Below, in pieces: positions 25,696-37,324 of a DNA stretch of 64,000 bases. A program made the position numbers and the translations under genes. The DNA is from Pseudomonadota bacterium (GTDB taxonomy: Bacteria; Pseudomonadota; Gammaproteobacteria; Burkholderiales; Burkholderiaceae_C). The stretch spans positions 1 to 64,000 of the forward strand of contig JAFEEH010000252.1 of the NCBI GenBank assembly GCA_018241185.1. Direction: 5' to 3'. Position 1 is the stretch's first letter. Every line of letters starts with the position of its first letter. The notes beneath the pieces are model-generated. The model ran no database searches. It was not told the DNA's origin and saw nothing but the letters and a program-made list of their open reading frames with translations.

Positions 25696-26717
25696 GCCAG
25701 GTCGCCTACGTCTCCTGCGCCGGCAGCGGCGATATCTGGGTCATCGCGTTCGACCCCGACGGTCGCCGGCTCACGGTGCGTCAGCGTGTCGCCGTCGGCG
25801 GCATGCTGATGCCGATGGCGCTGCACCCCGCGCAGGGCGTTCTGTACGTGGCGCGGCGCTCGGACCCGCTGGCCGTGGCCGCCTTCGCCATCGACCCTCT
25901 GTCCGGACATCTCACCGCACGGGGCGAAAGCCCGCTGCCGCACAGCATGGCCTACCTGGCGACCGATCGCGGCGGCCACTTCCTGTTCAGCGCATCCTAC
26001 GGCGGGAACCTCGTGGCCGTGAGCCCGATTGGCGCCGATGGCGTGCCGGGCCCGGCCCAGCAGATCGTCGAGACCGGGCCGCATGCGCACTGCGTCCAGG
26101 CCGCGCCGGGCAACCGCGACGTGCACGCAACGAGCCTGGGCGGCGGCGAGCTCATGCACTGGCGCTTCGACGCCACCACCGGCCGGCTGACACCGGCCGA
26201 TCCGCCCGCGCTGGCACTGCACGCCGGTGCCGGCCCGCGCCACTTCGTGTTCGACGCGGCAGGCCGCTTCGCCTACCTGCTGGGCGAGCTCGATGCCTCG
26301 GTCACGCAGCTGCGCTACGACGCGGCCCAGGGCACCTTCGACGTGGTGGGCACCACCTCATCGCTGCCGGCCGGCTTCGACGGCGAGCCTTGGGCCGCCG
26401 ACCTGCACCTGACACCCGACGGCCGCTTTCTCTACACCTGCGAACGACGCAGCAGCACACTCGCCATCTTCGCGATCGACCCCGTGTCGGGCGCACCCCG
26501 ACTGCAAGGCCACGTGCCGACGGAGACGCAGCCGCGGGGCTTTGCGATCGATGGCGAGGGCCGCTTCCTGCTGGCGGCCGGTCAACGCTCGAACCGGGTC
26601 ACCGCCTATGCGATCGACCGGACGACCGGGGCCTTGACCCCGCAAGGCACGCTGCCGGTCGGGGACGACCCGAACTGGGTCGAGTTCGTCACGCTGAAAG
26701 ACCGGAACGCACCATGA
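25692..26717 (+). CDS. Seven-bladed beta-propeller lactonase (YbhE/Pgl-type), likely aldarolactonase
   Basis: The 341-residue product matches the lactonase family of 6-phosphogluconolactonase-type propellers. Repeating blade strands are visible as [95 protein letters not shown] and [28 protein letters not shown] and [12 protein letters not shown] carry the family's His/Glu residues. Between udh and garD the most sensible substrate is the galactaro- or glucaro-lactone made by Udh, rather than 6-phosphogluconolactone. The GTG start at 25692 overlaps the dctM stop (GTGA); the end overlaps garD as ATGA. Confidence 0.85.
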   Translation: MSQVAYVSCAGSGDIWVIAFDPDGRRLTVRQRVAVGGMLMPMALHPAQGVLYVARRSDPLAVAAFAIDPLSGHLTARGESPLPHSMAYLATDRGGHFLFSASYGGNLVAVSPIGADGVPGPAQQIVETGPHAHCVQAAPGNRDVHATSLGGGELMHWRFDATTGRLTPADPPALALHAGAGPRHFVFDAAGRFAYLLGELDASVTQLRYDAAQGTFDVVGTTSSLPAGFDGEPWAADLHLTPDGRFLYTCERRSSTLAIFAIDPVSGAPRLQGHVPTETQPRGFAIDGEGRFLLAAGQRSNRVTAYAIDRTTGALTPQGTLPVGDDPNWVEFVTLKDRNAP

Positions 26718-28381
26718 CGGCCCCATCTGCCGGGGCCGTGCCCCTGTGCATCACCATGGACGCGCGCGACAACGTGGCGATCGTCGCCAACGACGGCGGC
26801 CTGCCGGCGGGCACCGTGTTCCCGTCCGGACTCAGGCTGGTCGACAAGGTGCCGCAGGCCCACAAGGTCGCGCTGGTCGACATCCCCGAGGGAGGCGAGG
26901 TGCGTCGTTACAACGTGGCGATCGGCTATGCGCTCCGGGCCATTCCGGCCGGCAGCTGGGTGCACGAGCGGCTGCTGCGCATGCCGGCCGCGCGCGAGCT
27001 GGTCGGCCTGCCGATCGCCACCGTCCAGCCGCCCGCGCAGGCGCCGCTCACGGGCTACACCTTCGAGGGCTACCGCAACCCGGACGGGTCGGTCGGCACG
27101 CGCAACATCCTGGCCATCACGCAGACCGTGCAGTGCGTGGCCGGCGTGACCGACTTCGCGGTGCAGCGCATCAAGGCCGAGCTGCTGCCCAAGTACCCGA
27201 ACGTGGACGATGTGGTGGCGCTGGAACACAGCTACGGCTGCGGCGTGGCCATCGACGCGCCCGACGCCGTGATCCCGATCCGCACGCTGCGCAACATCAG
27301 CCTCAACCCGAACTTCGGCGGCGAGGTGATGGTGGTGAGCCTGGGCTGCGAGAAGCTGCAGCCCGAACGCCTGCTGCCGCCGGGCAGCTTCGCGATTTCC
27401 CTGGCCCCCGGGACGCCTGCGGCGTCGGGCCCCCAAGGGGGCGCTGCCGCCTTGGGGCGGCCCGGCACCGGCGTCGACGAACGCAACGTCGCCGACGTGG
27501 GCGCGAGCGAGGCGACGGCGCTCGACGTGGTGTGTTTGCAGGATGACGCGCACGTGGGCTTCATGTCGATGGTCGACGCGATCCTGCGCCAGGCCGAGCA
27601 GCATCTGCAACGCCTGAACGCGCGCCGTCGCGAGACCGTGCCGGCGAGCGAGCTCGTGGTGGGCGTGCAGTGCGGCGGCAGCGACGCCTTCAGCGGCGTC
27701 ACGGCCAACCCGGCGGTGGGCTTCTGCACCGACCTGCTGGTGCGTGCCGGCGCAACGGTGATGTTCAGCGAGGTGACGGAGGTGCGCGACGGCATCGACC
27801 AGCTGACCTCGCGCGCGAGCACGCCCGAGGTGGCGCAGGCCATGATCGATCAGATGGCCTGGTACGACGCCTACCTGGCCCGCGGCCGCGTGGACCGCAG
27901 CGCCAATACCACGCCGGGCAACAAGAAGGGCGGGCTGTCCAACATCGTCGAGAAGGCGATGGGCTCGATCGTCAAGTCGGGCAGCTCGGTCATCTCGGGC
28001 GTCGTGGCGCCCGGCGAGAAGGCCCGGCAGAAAGGCCTGCTGTATGCGGCCACGCCGGCCAGCGACTTCATCTGCGGCACCTTGCAGATCGCGGCAGGCA
28101 TGAACCTGCATGTGTTCACCACCGGCCGCGGCACGCCCTACGGCCTGGCCGAGGTGCCCGTCATCAAGGTGGCCACGCGCAGCGAGCTCGCGCGCCGCTG
28201 GCACGACCTGATGGACGTGAACGCCGGCCGCATCGCCGATGGCGAGGCCGGCATCGAGGACATCGGCTGGGAGCTGTTCCACCTGATGCTCGACGTGGCC
28301 AGCGGCCGCAGGAAGACCTGGGCCGAGCAATGGCAGCTGCACAACGCGCTGGTGCTGTTCAACCCGGCGCCGGTGACCTGA
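26714..28381 (+). CDS. garD: Galactarate dehydratase
   Basis: The 555-residue enzyme belongs to the UxaA/GarD dehydratase family and converts galactarate to 5-keto-4-deoxyglucarate. Residues 1-105 form the SAF-like domain ([43 protein letters not shown]). The catalytic domain shows [69 protein letters not shown] and [22 protein letters not shown]. It is about 30 residues longer than E. coli GarD (523) because residues about 231-251 are encoded by a palindromic intergenic-type repeat that lies in frame. Product joins the GudD product at KdgD. It is coupled to the lactonase gene (ATGA overlap). Confidence 0.92.
   Translation: MTAPSAGAVPLCITMDARDNVAIVANDGGLPAGTVFPSGLRLVDKVPQAHKVALVDIPEGGEVRRYNVAIGYALRAIPAGSWVHERLLRMPAARELVGLPIATVQPPAQAPLTGYTFEGYRNPDGSVGTRNILAITQTVQCVAGVTDFAVQRIKAELLPKYPNVDDVVALEHSYGCGVAIDAPDAVIPIRTLRNISLNPNFGGEVMVVSLGCEKLQPERLLPPGSFAISLAPGTPAASGPQGGAAALGRPGTGVDERNVADVGASEATALDVVCLQDDAHVGFMSMVDAILRQAEQHLQRLNARRRETVPASELVVGVQCGGSDAFSGVTANPAVGFCTDLLVRAGATVMFSEVTEVRDGIDQLTSRASTPEVAQAMIDQMAWYDAYLARGRVDRSANTTPGNKKGGLSNIVEKAMGSIVKSGSSVISGVVAPGEKARQKGLLYAATPASDFICGTLQIAAGMNLHVFTTGRGTPYGLAEVPVIKVATRSELARRWHDLMDVNAGRIADGEAGIEDIGWELFHLMLDVASGRRKTWAEQWQLHNALVLFNPAPVT
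27405..27466 (+). repeat. Palindromic repeat inserted in frame within garD
   Basis: The block contains CCCCCAAGGGGG followed eight bases later by CCTTGGGGCGG, plus GACGCCTGCGGCGTC, both inverted repeats. It resembles the CCCCAAGG-type patches of intergenic regions (compare 2405-2475) rather than coding DNA. It is translated without a stop as [20 protein letters not shown], a Gly/Ala/Pro-rich insert at a position where GarD relatives have a short surface loop. Confidence 0.7.
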
Positions 28382-28409
28382 CATGAATTGGCATCCATCC
28401 GCCTCGCCT

Positions 28410-28495
28410 GTTCGGGCTGAGCCTGTCGAAGCCGCGCGCTGCGCTTGGACCCTTCGACAAGCGCAGGACAGGCCAAGCTCAGCGTGAACGGTGTC
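28410..28495. repeat. REP-like inverted repeat, copy B3
   Basis: GTTCGGGCTGAGCCTGTCGA (28410-28429) is opposed by CCTTCGACAAGCGCAGGACAGGCC and AGCTCAGCGTGAACGG, giving nested inverted arms over about 85 bases. It lies just after garD (29 bases) and ahead of the next Bug receptor, the expected place for an element that ends or weakens the udh-garD transcript. Confidence 0.78.
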
Positions 28496-28538
28496 GGACG
28501 GAGCCGGACCGACGAAACATCCAACCAGGAGACACCCC

Positions 28539-29513
28539 GTGAAAACTTCAATTTTTCGCTGCCTTGCCGGCTCATCGCTCGTGGCTCTGGCAGCCGCCGT
28601 GGCGCCGCTTCAAGCCGCGGCGCAATCCGACTTCCCCGGCAAGCCGATCGAGCTGGTCGTGCCCTACCAGCCGGGCGGCGGCACCGACGCGCTGGCGCGC
28701 GCCTTCGCCGATGCCAGTCGCAAGTTCATCAGCCAGAGCATCGTGGTGGTCAACAAGCCCGGCGCCGGTGGTGCGATCGGCTGGCAGGAGGTCATCAATT
28801 CGAAGCCCGATGGCTACAGGCTCGCGGTGCTGACCGTCGAACTGCTGACGCTGCCGCACCTGGGACTGGCCAAGTTCAAGTACGACGACTTCCAGCCCAT
28901 CGCCCAGCTCAACGCCGACCCGGCCGCCATCACCGTCAAGGCCGAGGCGCCATGGAACACGATCGAGGAGTTCCTGGCCGACGCCAGGAAGAAGCCCGAC
29001 AGCATGCGCGTGGGCAACTCGGGCAACGGCTCGATCTGGCACCTGGCCGCCGCGGCGCTGGAGGACAAGACCGGCACCAAGTTCAACCACATCCCCTTCC
29101 AGGGCGCAGCGCCGGCGGTGCTGGCGCTGATGGGTGGCCACATCGAGGCCGTGGCGGTGAGTCCGGCCGAGGTCACGACCTACGTGCAGGCCGGCAAGCT
29201 CAAGACGTTGATGGTGATGGCCGACAAGCGTGTGAAGGGTTTCGAGAAGGTGCCCACCGCCAAGGAGAAGGGCATCGACCTGTCGATCGGCACCTGGCGC
29301 GGCCTGGGGGCGCCGAAGAACACGCCGCCCGAGGTGATGGCCAGGCTGCGCGACCTGGCCGCCAAGACCGCCGCCGAGCCTGCGATGCACGAGGTGATGG
29401 ACAAGCAGAACCTGGGCTACGTCTACACCGACGGCGCCGCCTTCAAGGAGACGCTGGCCAAGGACGACGCGTACTTCAAGGGCCTCATCACCAAGCTGAA
29501 CCTCAAGCCCTGA
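28539..29513 (+). CDS. Bug-type tripartite tricarboxylate transporter receptor
   Basis: The 324-residue receptor has a Sec signal (KTSIFRCLAGSSLVALAAAV) cleaved near QAAAQS and the blocks IELVVPYQPGGGTDALARA, IVVVNKPGAGGAIG, FNHIPFQGAAPAVLALMGG and VQAGKLKTLMVMADK. The usual HVPYKG is HIPFQG, a mild divergence at the ligand loop. A GTG start at 28539 is used because AGGAGA lies 9 bases upstream and it opens the signal peptide; the nearest ATG (28491) is inside a repeat. It follows garD in the same direction across a REP-like repeat. No TctAB permease is nearby. Confidence 0.86.
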   Translation: MKTSIFRCLAGSSLVALAAAVAPLQAAAQSDFPGKPIELVVPYQPGGGTDALARAFADASRKFISQSIVVVNKPGAGGAIGWQEVINSKPDGYRLAVLTVELLTLPHLGLAKFKYDDFQPIAQLNADPAAITVKAEAPWNTIEEFLADARKKPDSMRVGNSGNGSIWHLAAAALEDKTGTKFNHIPFQGAAPAVLALMGGHIEAVAVSPAEVTTYVQAGKLKTLMVMADKRVKGFEKVPTAKEKGIDLSIGTWRGLGAPKNTPPEVMARLRDLAAKTAAEPAMHEVMDKQNLGYVYTDGAAFKETLAKDDAYFKGLITKLNLKP

Positions 29514-29535
29514 GCAGCTTCCCCATCCCGCAGAC

Positions 29536-29599
29536 GCTACAAAAAACAGAGCGGCTCGCGCCCGCTGCACCTGCGCTGCGGGCACTTTTCATTCATAAG
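29536..29599 (+). repeat. Dispersed repeat, diverged copy 5
   Basis: GCTAC-N7-AGAGC replaces the usual palindrome, but GGCTCGCGCCCG, a GCGGGCACTTTT tail and spacing are kept. It lies 22 bases after a Bug receptor stop, same orientation. Confidence 0.65.
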
Positions 29600-29619
29600 A
29601 CCGAGACAGGAGACTTTCC

Positions 29620-30615
29620 ATGCAACGCCGCCGCCTCTTCCAGCACGCGCTCGCCGCCGTGGCCGCCAGCGCCATTCCCGCCCTGCCCGCCTTCGCCCAG
29701 GGCCAGTGGCCGACCGGCAAGGCCATCACCTATTTGGTGCCCTTTCCGGCCGGAGGCACGACCGACGTGCTGGGCCGCCTGATCGCGCAGAAGCTCGGTA
29801 CCGTGCTGGGCACCAGCGTCGTGATCGACAACAAGGGCGGCGCCGGCGGCAGCGTGGGTTCCGAGATCGCCTCGCGCGCCGCGCCCGACGGCTACACGCT
29901 GCTGGGCGGCACGGTGAGCTCGCACGCCATCAACGTGAGCCTGTATCCGAAGATCGGCTACGACCCGCTCACCTCCTTCGCGCCCGTCACGCTGATCGGC
30001 ACCAACCCCACGGTGCTGGTGGTGCCGGCCAACAGCCCGTGGAAGACGCTCAAGGACGTGATCGAGGCCAGCAAGGCCAAGGCCGGCGGGCTGTCGTCCG
30101 CATCGGCGGGCATCGGCACCTCGCAGCACCTGTCACTGGAATTGCTGGCCTACAAGTCGGGCGTGAAGTTCAACCATGTGCCGTACAAGGGCAGCGGCCC
30201 GGCGATCCAGGACGTCATCGGCGGCCAGGTGGACATGATGTTCGACACGACCGTCGTCGCCGCGCCGCACATCGCCAGCGGCAAGCTGCGCGCCATCGCC
30301 GTCACCTCGCCCAAGCGCCTGGCGTCGCTGCCCGACGTGCCGACCGTGGCCGAGTCGGGCGTGCCGGGCCTGGCCGACTACTCGGTGCTCTCGTGGCAGG
30401 CGATCTTCGTGCCGGCCGGCACGCCGGCGCCGGTGGTCGACCGCCTGCACAAGGAGATCCGCACCATCCTTGCCCAGCCCGACATGCAGGAGCGCCTCAA
30501 GAGCTTCGGCATGCAGCCGGCCGACATGACGACGGCGGAGATCGCGGCCTTCCAGAAGGCCGAGGTGGCGAAGTGGGCGCAGGTCATCAAGGCGGCGAAC
30601 ATCAAGGCTGAATAG
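29620..30615 (+). CDS. Bug-type tripartite tricarboxylate transporter receptor
   Basis: The 331-residue receptor begins MQRRRLFQHALAAVAAS, a signal with a twin-arginine-like RRRLF, cleaved near AFAQG. Family blocks are all canonical: ITYLVPFPAGGTTDVLGRL, VVIDNKGGAGGSVGSEIA, DGYTLLGG, NHVPYKGSGPAIQDVIGGQ and [22 protein letters not shown] precedes the ATG at 29620. It is the last gene of the catabolic island and the fourth intact Bug receptor in it. Closely related receptors often bind different acids, so this set may widen the range of sugar acids sensed or imported. Confidence 0.88.
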   Translation: MQRRRLFQHALAAVAASAIPALPAFAQGQWPTGKAITYLVPFPAGGTTDVLGRLIAQKLGTVLGTSVVIDNKGGAGGSVGSEIASRAAPDGYTLLGGTVSSHAINVSLYPKIGYDPLTSFAPVTLIGTNPTVLVVPANSPWKTLKDVIEASKAKAGGLSSASAGIGTSQHLSLELLAYKSGVKFNHVPYKGSGPAIQDVIGGQVDMMFDTTVVAAPHIASGKLRAIAVTSPKRLASLPDVPTVAESGVPGLADYSVLSWQAIFVPAGTPAPVVDRLHKEIRTILAQPDMQERLKSFGMQPADMTTAEIAAFQKAEVAKWAQVIKAANIKAE

Positions 30616-30726
30616 CGCGACGCTTGCGGGGCCCGCCCCACAGAACGGCCGGGCACACACCGACACGGGGCGGCCGCAGGCCGGCCGATAAAATCGCCGG
30701 CCCTTTCACGAACCCGGGAGCCGCCT

Positions 30727-31602
30727 TTGTCCGACCGATTCGCCGTTCTCCCGCAGTACATCTACCCCAAGCAGGCGCTGACCTCGTTCGCGGGCTGGGT
30801 GGCGGGCAAGGAGCGCGGGTCGGTCACGACCTGGATCGTGCGCCGCTTCGTCGCCAAGTACGACGTCAACATGGCGGAGGCGGTCGAGAGCGACATCTCG
30901 CGCTACGCGAGCTTCAACGACTTCTTCACGCGGGCGCTCAAACCCGGCGCGCGGCCGATCGCCGATGTTCCGCTGGTGTGTCCGGTCGATGGCGCGATCA
31001 GCCAGTTCGGTCCCATCGCGGGCGACCAGATCTTCCAGGCCAAGGGCCACGCCTACACCACCACCGCGCTGGTGGGGGGCGACGCCATGCTGGCCGCACA
31101 GTTCAAGGACGGCAGCTTCGCCACGCTGTACCTGAGCCCGCGCGACTACCACCGCATCCACATGCCCTGCGACGGGCGGCTCACGCGCATGGTCTACGTG
31201 CCGGGCGAGCTGTTCTCGGTCAACCCGACCACCGCGCGCGGCGTGCCCGGCCTGTTCGCGCGCAACGAGCGCGTGGTGTGCGTGTTCGAGTCCGAACGCG
31301 GGCCCTTCGTGCTGGTGCTGGTGGGCGCGACCATCGTGGGCAGCATGGCGACCGTTTGGCACGGCGTCGTCAACCCGCCCCGGGGCGGCGAGGTGCGCGA
31401 ATGGCGCTACGACGACCGCGAGATCGTGCTCAAGAAGGGCGAGGAGATGGGGCGCTTCCTCCTCGGCTCCACCGTGGTGATGCTGTTCCCGCGCCCGGCC
31501 CTCGCCTTCAACCCCGAGTGGGCACCCGGACGGGCGATCCGCCTCGGCGAAGCGATGGCACGGGACGACGCGCGCGCGTCAAGTCCGACTGCTGAATTTT
31601 GA
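30727..31602 (+). CDS. psd: Phosphatidylserine decarboxylase proenzyme
   Basis: The 291-residue proenzyme makes phosphatidylethanolamine at the inner membrane. The self-cleavage site is LGST, with Gly247-Ser248 becoming the alpha-chain pyruvoyl group, and the second conserved block YLSPRDYHRIHMPCDG holds the catalytic His. FFTRALKPGARPI and CPVDGAISQFGPI complete the Psd type I pattern. The start is TTG at 30727; translation then begins SDRFAVLPQYIYPK as in relatives. The gene stands alone after the catabolic island. Its last codons and TGA lie at the edge of a reversed, diverged dispersed repeat. Confidence 0.92.
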   Translation: MSDRFAVLPQYIYPKQALTSFAGWVAGKERGSVTTWIVRRFVAKYDVNMAEAVESDISRYASFNDFFTRALKPGARPIADVPLVCPVDGAISQFGPIAGDQIFQAKGHAYTTTALVGGDAMLAAQFKDGSFATLYLSPRDYHRIHMPCDGRLTRMVYVPGELFSVNPTTARGVPGLFARNERVVCVFESERGPFVLVLVGATIVGSMATVWHGVVNPPRGGEVREWRYDDREIVLKKGEEMGRFLLGSTVVMLFPRPALAFNPEWAPGRAIRLGEAMARDDARASSPTAEF

Positions 31603-31658
31603 GGCTTTGGCGCCACAGACCGCACCAAAGCTGCGCGGACAGCTATGAAAGTTGTAGC
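31592..31658 (-). repeat. Dispersed repeat, diverged copy 6 (reverse)
   Basis: On the minus strand it reads GCTACAACTTTCATAGCTG, then CCGCGCAGC, a diverged loop, and GCCTCAAAATTCAG. It points against psd, unlike most copies. Confidence 0.6.
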
Positions 31659-31774
31659 ATCAGCCGGTCTGCGATATAGTCGCCGACCGTTTCGCGGCGC
31701 ATCGTGTGCGCTCGCGCGACGGACATAAACGACGCGGGCCGCCAGCAGCGACGCCCCTACGAGGAGAGCCTTTG

Positions 31775-32110
31775 ATGAGTACCAAGGAAAACGCAGCCGT
31801 CAGCCAATTGCTGGCATTGCTCGAAGCCCGTTACGCGCTGCGCGTGCTCTGGGCCTTGCGCGACGGACATGCGCAGACCTTCCGGCTGCTCCAGGACAGC
31901 GTCGGCGGCATCACCCCCAACACGCTCAACACCCGCATCAAGGAACTGCGCGAGGCCGGCATCGTGAGCCACGGCAGCGACGGCTACAGCCTCACGCTGA
32001 GCGGCCAGGACCTGCTCAAGCGGCTGTCGGACCTGCAGGCCTTCGCCGCCAAGTGGCAGGTCGGCCAGGTCAAGAAGGCGCCGGTGGTGGCGCCCGTCAA
32101 GGTCGCTTGA
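31775..32110 (+). CDS. HxlR-like winged-helix regulator
   Basis: The 111-residue protein is a small winged helix: ARYALRVLWALRDGHAQTFRLLQDSVGGITPNTLNTRIKELREAGIV shows the HxlR-type recognition helix (TPNTLNTRIKEL) followed by the wing HGSDGYSLTLSGQDLLKRL. HxlR proteins are dimeric repressors or activators that often sense aldehydes or redox state, but this one lacks the typical Cys near the N-terminus, so the signal is unknown. The start at 31775 follows GAGGAG at 31761-31766. It stands between psd and an FKBP gene with no obvious target beside it. Confidence 0.75.
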   Translation: MSTKENAAVSQLLALLEARYALRVLWALRDGHAQTFRLLQDSVGGITPNTLNTRIKELREAGIVSHGSDGYSLTLSGQDLLKRLSDLQAFAAKWQVGQVKKAPVVAPVKVA

Positions 32111-32291
32111 CGGCTCGGCGGCGAGTAGCCGCCATCCCCTGATTCCTCTTCGCAACGCCGTGCCGCCCCCGGGGCCGCGCGGCGTTCTCGCGTGGCCGCA
32201 TGGTGCGCCCTCGTTAAACTGCGCGGCCCTCTCCGGCATGCCGCTTTTCGACGGCACCCGGCCCGTTCCCTTCATTCCACAAGGAGCTCCC

Positions 32292-32642
32292 ATGCCCACC
32301 ACCCCGTCCGGCCTGCAATACGAAGACACCGTCGTCGGCAACGGCGACGAAGCGAAGTCCGGCCACCACGTACACGTGCACTACACCGGCTGGCTCTACA
32401 ACGACGGCCAGCAGGGCGCGAAGTTCGACTCCAGCCGCGACCGCGGCCAACCCTTCGCCTTCTCGCTGGGCGCCGGCCAGGTCATCAAGGGCTGGGACGA
32501 AGGTGTCGCCGGCATGAAGATCGGTGGCCAGCGCACCCTGATCATTCCGGCCGCCCTGGGCTACGGCGCGCGCGGCGCGGGTGGCGTGATCCCGCCGAAC
32601 GCGACCCTGAAGTTCGACGTCGAACTCCTCGACGCGCACTGA
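32292..32642 (+). CDS. FKBP-type peptidyl-prolyl cis-trans isomerase
   Basis: The 116-residue protein is a single FKBP domain without signal peptide: VHVHYTGWLYNDGQQGAKFDSS, FSLGAGQVIKGWDEGVAGMKIGGQRTLIIP and YGARGAGGVIPPNATLKFDVELL contain the Tyr, Phe, Asp, Trp and Ile residues of the proline pocket. It catalyses prolyl isomerisation in the cytoplasm and may assist folding alongside the adjacent grpE-dnaK-dnaJ genes. AAGGAG lies just upstream of the ATG at 32292. A strong perfect hairpin follows its stop. Confidence 0.92.
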   Translation: MPTTPSGLQYEDTVVGNGDEAKSGHHVHVHYTGWLYNDGQQGAKFDSSRDRGQPFAFSLGAGQVIKGWDEGVAGMKIGGQRTLIIPAALGYGARGAGGVIPPNATLKFDVELLDAH

Positions 32643-32670
32643 ACGCCGGGCGCATGAGGCGCCCCCCATC

Positions 32671-32696
32671 GCGCAGGGCCGGCGCCGGCCCTGCGC
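32671..32696 (+). terminator. Perfect GC palindrome after the FKBP gene
   Basis: GCGCAGGGCCGGC and its exact complement form a 26-base palindrome, 28 bases past the FKBP stop. No clear T-run follows, so it may be a weak or RNA-stabilising terminator. Confidence 0.55.
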
Positions 32697-32842
32697 GCCC
32701 TCTCCCGCTTTCCGTTGAACCTGTCCATCGGCCAGCGCACGGCCATTGGAAATTTCTTGCACCGGAACTGGAAGCCTTGCCTTGAAAAGGGACTCCCGGG
32801 CCTCAGGTGCTGGCCAGCACTTTTTCCAATCCATTCCAAGAC

Positions 32843-33394
32843 ATGTCGGAGCACCAGAACAACCAGCCCGGAGCGGACGCCCTGAGCGGCGCGCCCAGCC
32901 CTGAAGAACTCGAAGCCGCCCTGGCGGCGAACACCGCCGATTCGCAGGCCGAACTGGCTGCGCTGCAGGCCAAGAACGCCGAGCTGGCCGACCAGTACCT
33001 GCGCGCCCAGGCCGACGTGCAGAACGCGCGGCGCCGCGCCGACGAGGAAGTCGCCAAGGCCCGCAAGTTCGCGCTCGAGTCCTTTGCCGAGAGCCTGCTG
33101 CCGGTGCTCGACAGCCTGGAGGCCGGGCTGGCCGTGAAGGACGCCACCCCCGAGCAGATCCGCGAGGGCGCCGAAGCCACGCTGCGCCAGCTCAAGCAGG
33201 CGCTCGAGCGCAACAAGGTGATCGAGGTGAACCCCGCCCCCGGCGCCAAGTTCGACCCGCACCAGCACCAGGCCATCTCGGTGGTGCCGGCCGACCAGGA
33301 GCCGAACACCGTGGTCGGCGTGCTGCAGAAGGGCTACACCATCGCCGAGCGCGTGCTGCGCCCGGCCCTGGTGACCGTCACGGCGCCCAAGTAA
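32843..33394 (+). CDS. grpE: Nucleotide exchange factor GrpE
   Basis: The 183-residue product has an acidic, low-complexity start, a long coiled-coil (about residues 30-95: [29 protein letters not shown]) and the C-terminal beta domain [20 protein letters not shown]...[23 protein letters not shown]. GrpE releases ADP from DnaK. I chose ATG at 32843 because it gives the usual MSEHQNNQ-type start. The gene precedes dnaK and dnaJ in the same direction with gaps of 106 and 105 bases. A CCTTGAAA element about 60 bases upstream could be the -35 of a heat-shock promoter, but no good -10 follows. Confidence 0.95.
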   Translation: MSEHQNNQPGADALSGAPSPEELEAALAANTADSQAELAALQAKNAELADQYLRAQADVQNARRRADEEVAKARKFALESFAESLLPVLDSLEAGLAVKDATPEQIREGAEATLRQLKQALERNKVIEVNPAPGAKFDPHQHQAISVVPADQEPNTVVGVLQKGYTIAERVLRPALVTVTAPK

Positions 33395-33500
33395 GCCACA
33401 CGCCGCCCACAGGAAATCCACGCGCGGTCCCTTGAATCGCCCCGGGTTATCCACAAGTTCATCACAACATCATTTCTCGGAATCAGGAGCACAACACACC

Positions 33501-35441
<1,941 letters not shown>

Positions 35442-35458
35442 TTCCGCGGCCCCGAACC

Positions 35459-35496
35459 GAGGCTGGAGCCCCGCTGGGTGCTCCGGCCTTTTTTGC
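35459..35496 (+). terminator. Intrinsic terminator after dnaK
   Basis: GGCTGGAGCCCC pairs imperfectly with GGTGCTCCGGCC and is followed by TTTTTT. It lies between dnaK and dnaJ, so it probably limits rather than abolishes dnaJ expression from the dnaK promoter. Confidence 0.75.
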
Positions 35497-35546
35497 TTCT
35501 ATTCGCTCTTCCACCCGGACCGCTCGCTCTCTGAGGCGGACACTGC

Positions 35547-36683
<1,137 letters not shown>

Positions 36684-36708
36684 GGCCGGTGCCACCCAGG
36701 ACGCCATA

Positions 36709-36745
36709 GGGGCGCGATGCGAGCCGCATCGCGCCCCTTCTTTTT
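36709..36745 (+). terminator. Strong intrinsic terminator after dnaJ
   Basis: GGGGCGCGATGCG and its exact complement (36725-36737) enclose a three-base loop AGC, followed by TTCTTTTT. It closes the grpE-dnaK-dnaJ unit. Confidence 0.9.
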
Positions 36746-36777
36746 CGTTCGCGCCCGCTAGGGGTCCGGCCCGGCGC

Positions 36778-36840
36778 GCTATCTTTTTTGTAGCACGTCG
36801 CGCCCGTGGTCCGGGCGCGCCCCGCCTATTGAATCGGCGA
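36778..36840 (+). repeat. Dispersed repeat, diverged copy 7
   Basis: GCTATCTTTTTTGTAGC, then CGCGCCCG-TGGTC-CGGGCGCG and a tail lacking the GGCACTTTT box. It follows the dnaJ terminator, same orientation as dnaJ. Confidence 0.65.
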
Positions 36841-37212
36841 ATTTCTTTTTCCCCGGATCAATCAATTCGGCCGTTGGGGACGTGCTTTCCGGGCAAATTC
36901 GTCCGGGCTTATTTCGCGAGGGCAAATGCCTGACAACCGCGTAGGACGGCGGCACGTTATTAATAGCTTTCGCAAAGATATAAGAATTCAGCCGGGTAAT
37001 TTCCGGCTGACGGTGCGCGATCCAAATTGCGCCCAATTCGGCAGCACAGTCCAGGCACGACCGCAAGACGACGTGGCCGCCACGCGACAGATCGGGTCCG
37101 TCTCCGAGGACGGCGCAGGAGCAGCCCAATGCCCCGGAGGGGCGGCCTTCGGCGGCACTTCGAAAATTCCTGAACCCGAAAACGCAGACGCAGCGCGCCT
37201 CTTTTGTAACCC

Positions 37213-37227
37213 GGCACAGCTTTTGCA
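37213..37227 (+). promoter_or_regulatory. Sigma-54 promoter candidate 1 for prkA operon
   Basis: GGCACAGCTTTTGCA has GG and GC separated by exactly ten bases and matches GGCAC-N5-TTGCA. Transcription would start about 37238, leaving a leader of about 230 bases. Confidence 0.6.
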
Positions 37228-37308
37228 GCGAGAGCAGGGTTCCAAGCAGGAACTTTTTTGCAGGGTCGTTCTTCTTAATTTAAAAACAGCCCCAGACAGG
37301 AATTTCCT

Positions 37309-37324
37309 TGGCGCGTTCTTTGCT
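37309..37324 (+). promoter_or_regulatory. Sigma-54 promoter candidate 2 for prkA operon
   Basis: TGGCGCGTTCTTTGCT differs from the consensus TGGCACG-N4-TTGCT at one position and keeps the GG-N10-GC spacing. Transcription would start about 37335, some 130 bases before the prkA ATG. Confidence 0.68.
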
